A stretch of 5,852 bases of DNA from Xanthobacteraceae bacterium (GTDB lineage: Bacteria; Pseudomonadota; Alphaproteobacteria; Rhizobiales; Xanthobacteraceae). The notes beneath the pieces are model-generated. The model searched no databases and was not told the origin of the DNA. It saw only the letters and a list, made by a program, of their open reading frames with translations. Location: positions 1 through 5,852 of the forward strand of contig JASHRR010000197.1 in assembly GCA_030037185.1 (NCBI GenBank), in the 5' to 3' direction. Shown here in pieces: positions 5,759 through 5,852 of the stretch. The position numbers and the translations under genes were made by a program. Position 1 is the first letter of the stretch, and each line of letters begins with the position of its first letter.

Positions 5759-5852
5759 ATTATTGTAATCCTCGGTCGCTCGATCGGTGCCGAAAGGTGT
5801 TGCCGTTGCAAAAAGATGCGACTTGCCTGCCCGTAGTGCGTCCTACGCCGCC
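5759..5852. other. Short flank after cas12m; no array visible
   Basis: These 94 bases show no direct repeat long enough to be a CRISPR repeat. Two small inverted repeats are present: GTTGCA/TGCGAC (5805-5810/5817-5822, one G-U pair) and a perfect 5-bp stem CGTAG/CTACG with a 6-base loop (5832-5847). The window ends just after the second, so a leader or first repeat could begin here without being recognisable. Confidence 0.4.

Overview
This is a GC-rich bacterial window. The gene style fits an alphaproteobacterium of the Hyphomicrobiales (Rhizobiales), roughly Bradyrhizobiaceae-like. That placement is an inference from how the three housekeeping-type proteins read, not from a database search. 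The window has two unlike halves: a minus-strand stretch of ordinary accessory metabolism genes (about 348-2609), and a plus-strand stretch carrying a single large CRISPR-type effector (3962-5758). A gene-poor interval of about 1.35 kb separates them.

Left half, all on the minus strand and read from right to left: a family 3 solute-binding-type protein without a visible signal peptide (1872-2609), an NADPH-dependent FMN reductase of the flavodoxin-like fold (1068-1595, GTG start), and a secreted cupin-domain protein (348-833). Gaps of 234-276 bases separate the three, so they are probably not one tight operon. The gap between the first two holds a perfect 16-bp palindrome next to a 6-bp hairpin. 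The cupin gene has its ribosome binding site and first codons duplicated as a 36-bp imperfect tandem repeat, which gives two in-frame starts. A dyad followed by a T-rich stretch at 255-292 may end that transcript.

Middle (2610-3961): no gene is recognised. Long open frames here have low-complexity Arg/Ser/Ala/Pro translations typical of GC-rich noncoding DNA. Notable structure includes a perfect 16-bp palindrome nested with an 8-bp inverted repeat at 3380-3419, overlapping a possible promoter, and a 16-bp near-repeat with a 55-bp period at 3711-3781.

Right half: a 598-residue protein that I assign to Cas12m (type V-M, formerly V-U1/C2c4), the compact TnpB-derived family whose characterised members bind DNA under crRNA guidance without cutting it. 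It keeps the RuvC-I Asp, the RuvC-III Asp and a four-Cys zinc ribbon, but the RuvC-II Glu position is Lys, so it is predicted to be unable to cleave. No cas1, cas2 or other cas gene is present, and no CRISPR array can be seen. Only 94 bases follow the stop codon, so an array just beyond the right edge cannot be excluded. The most interesting content is therefore an apparently lone, predicted nuclease-inactive Cas12m in an alphaproteobacterium-like background, with strong hairpins in its 3' end.
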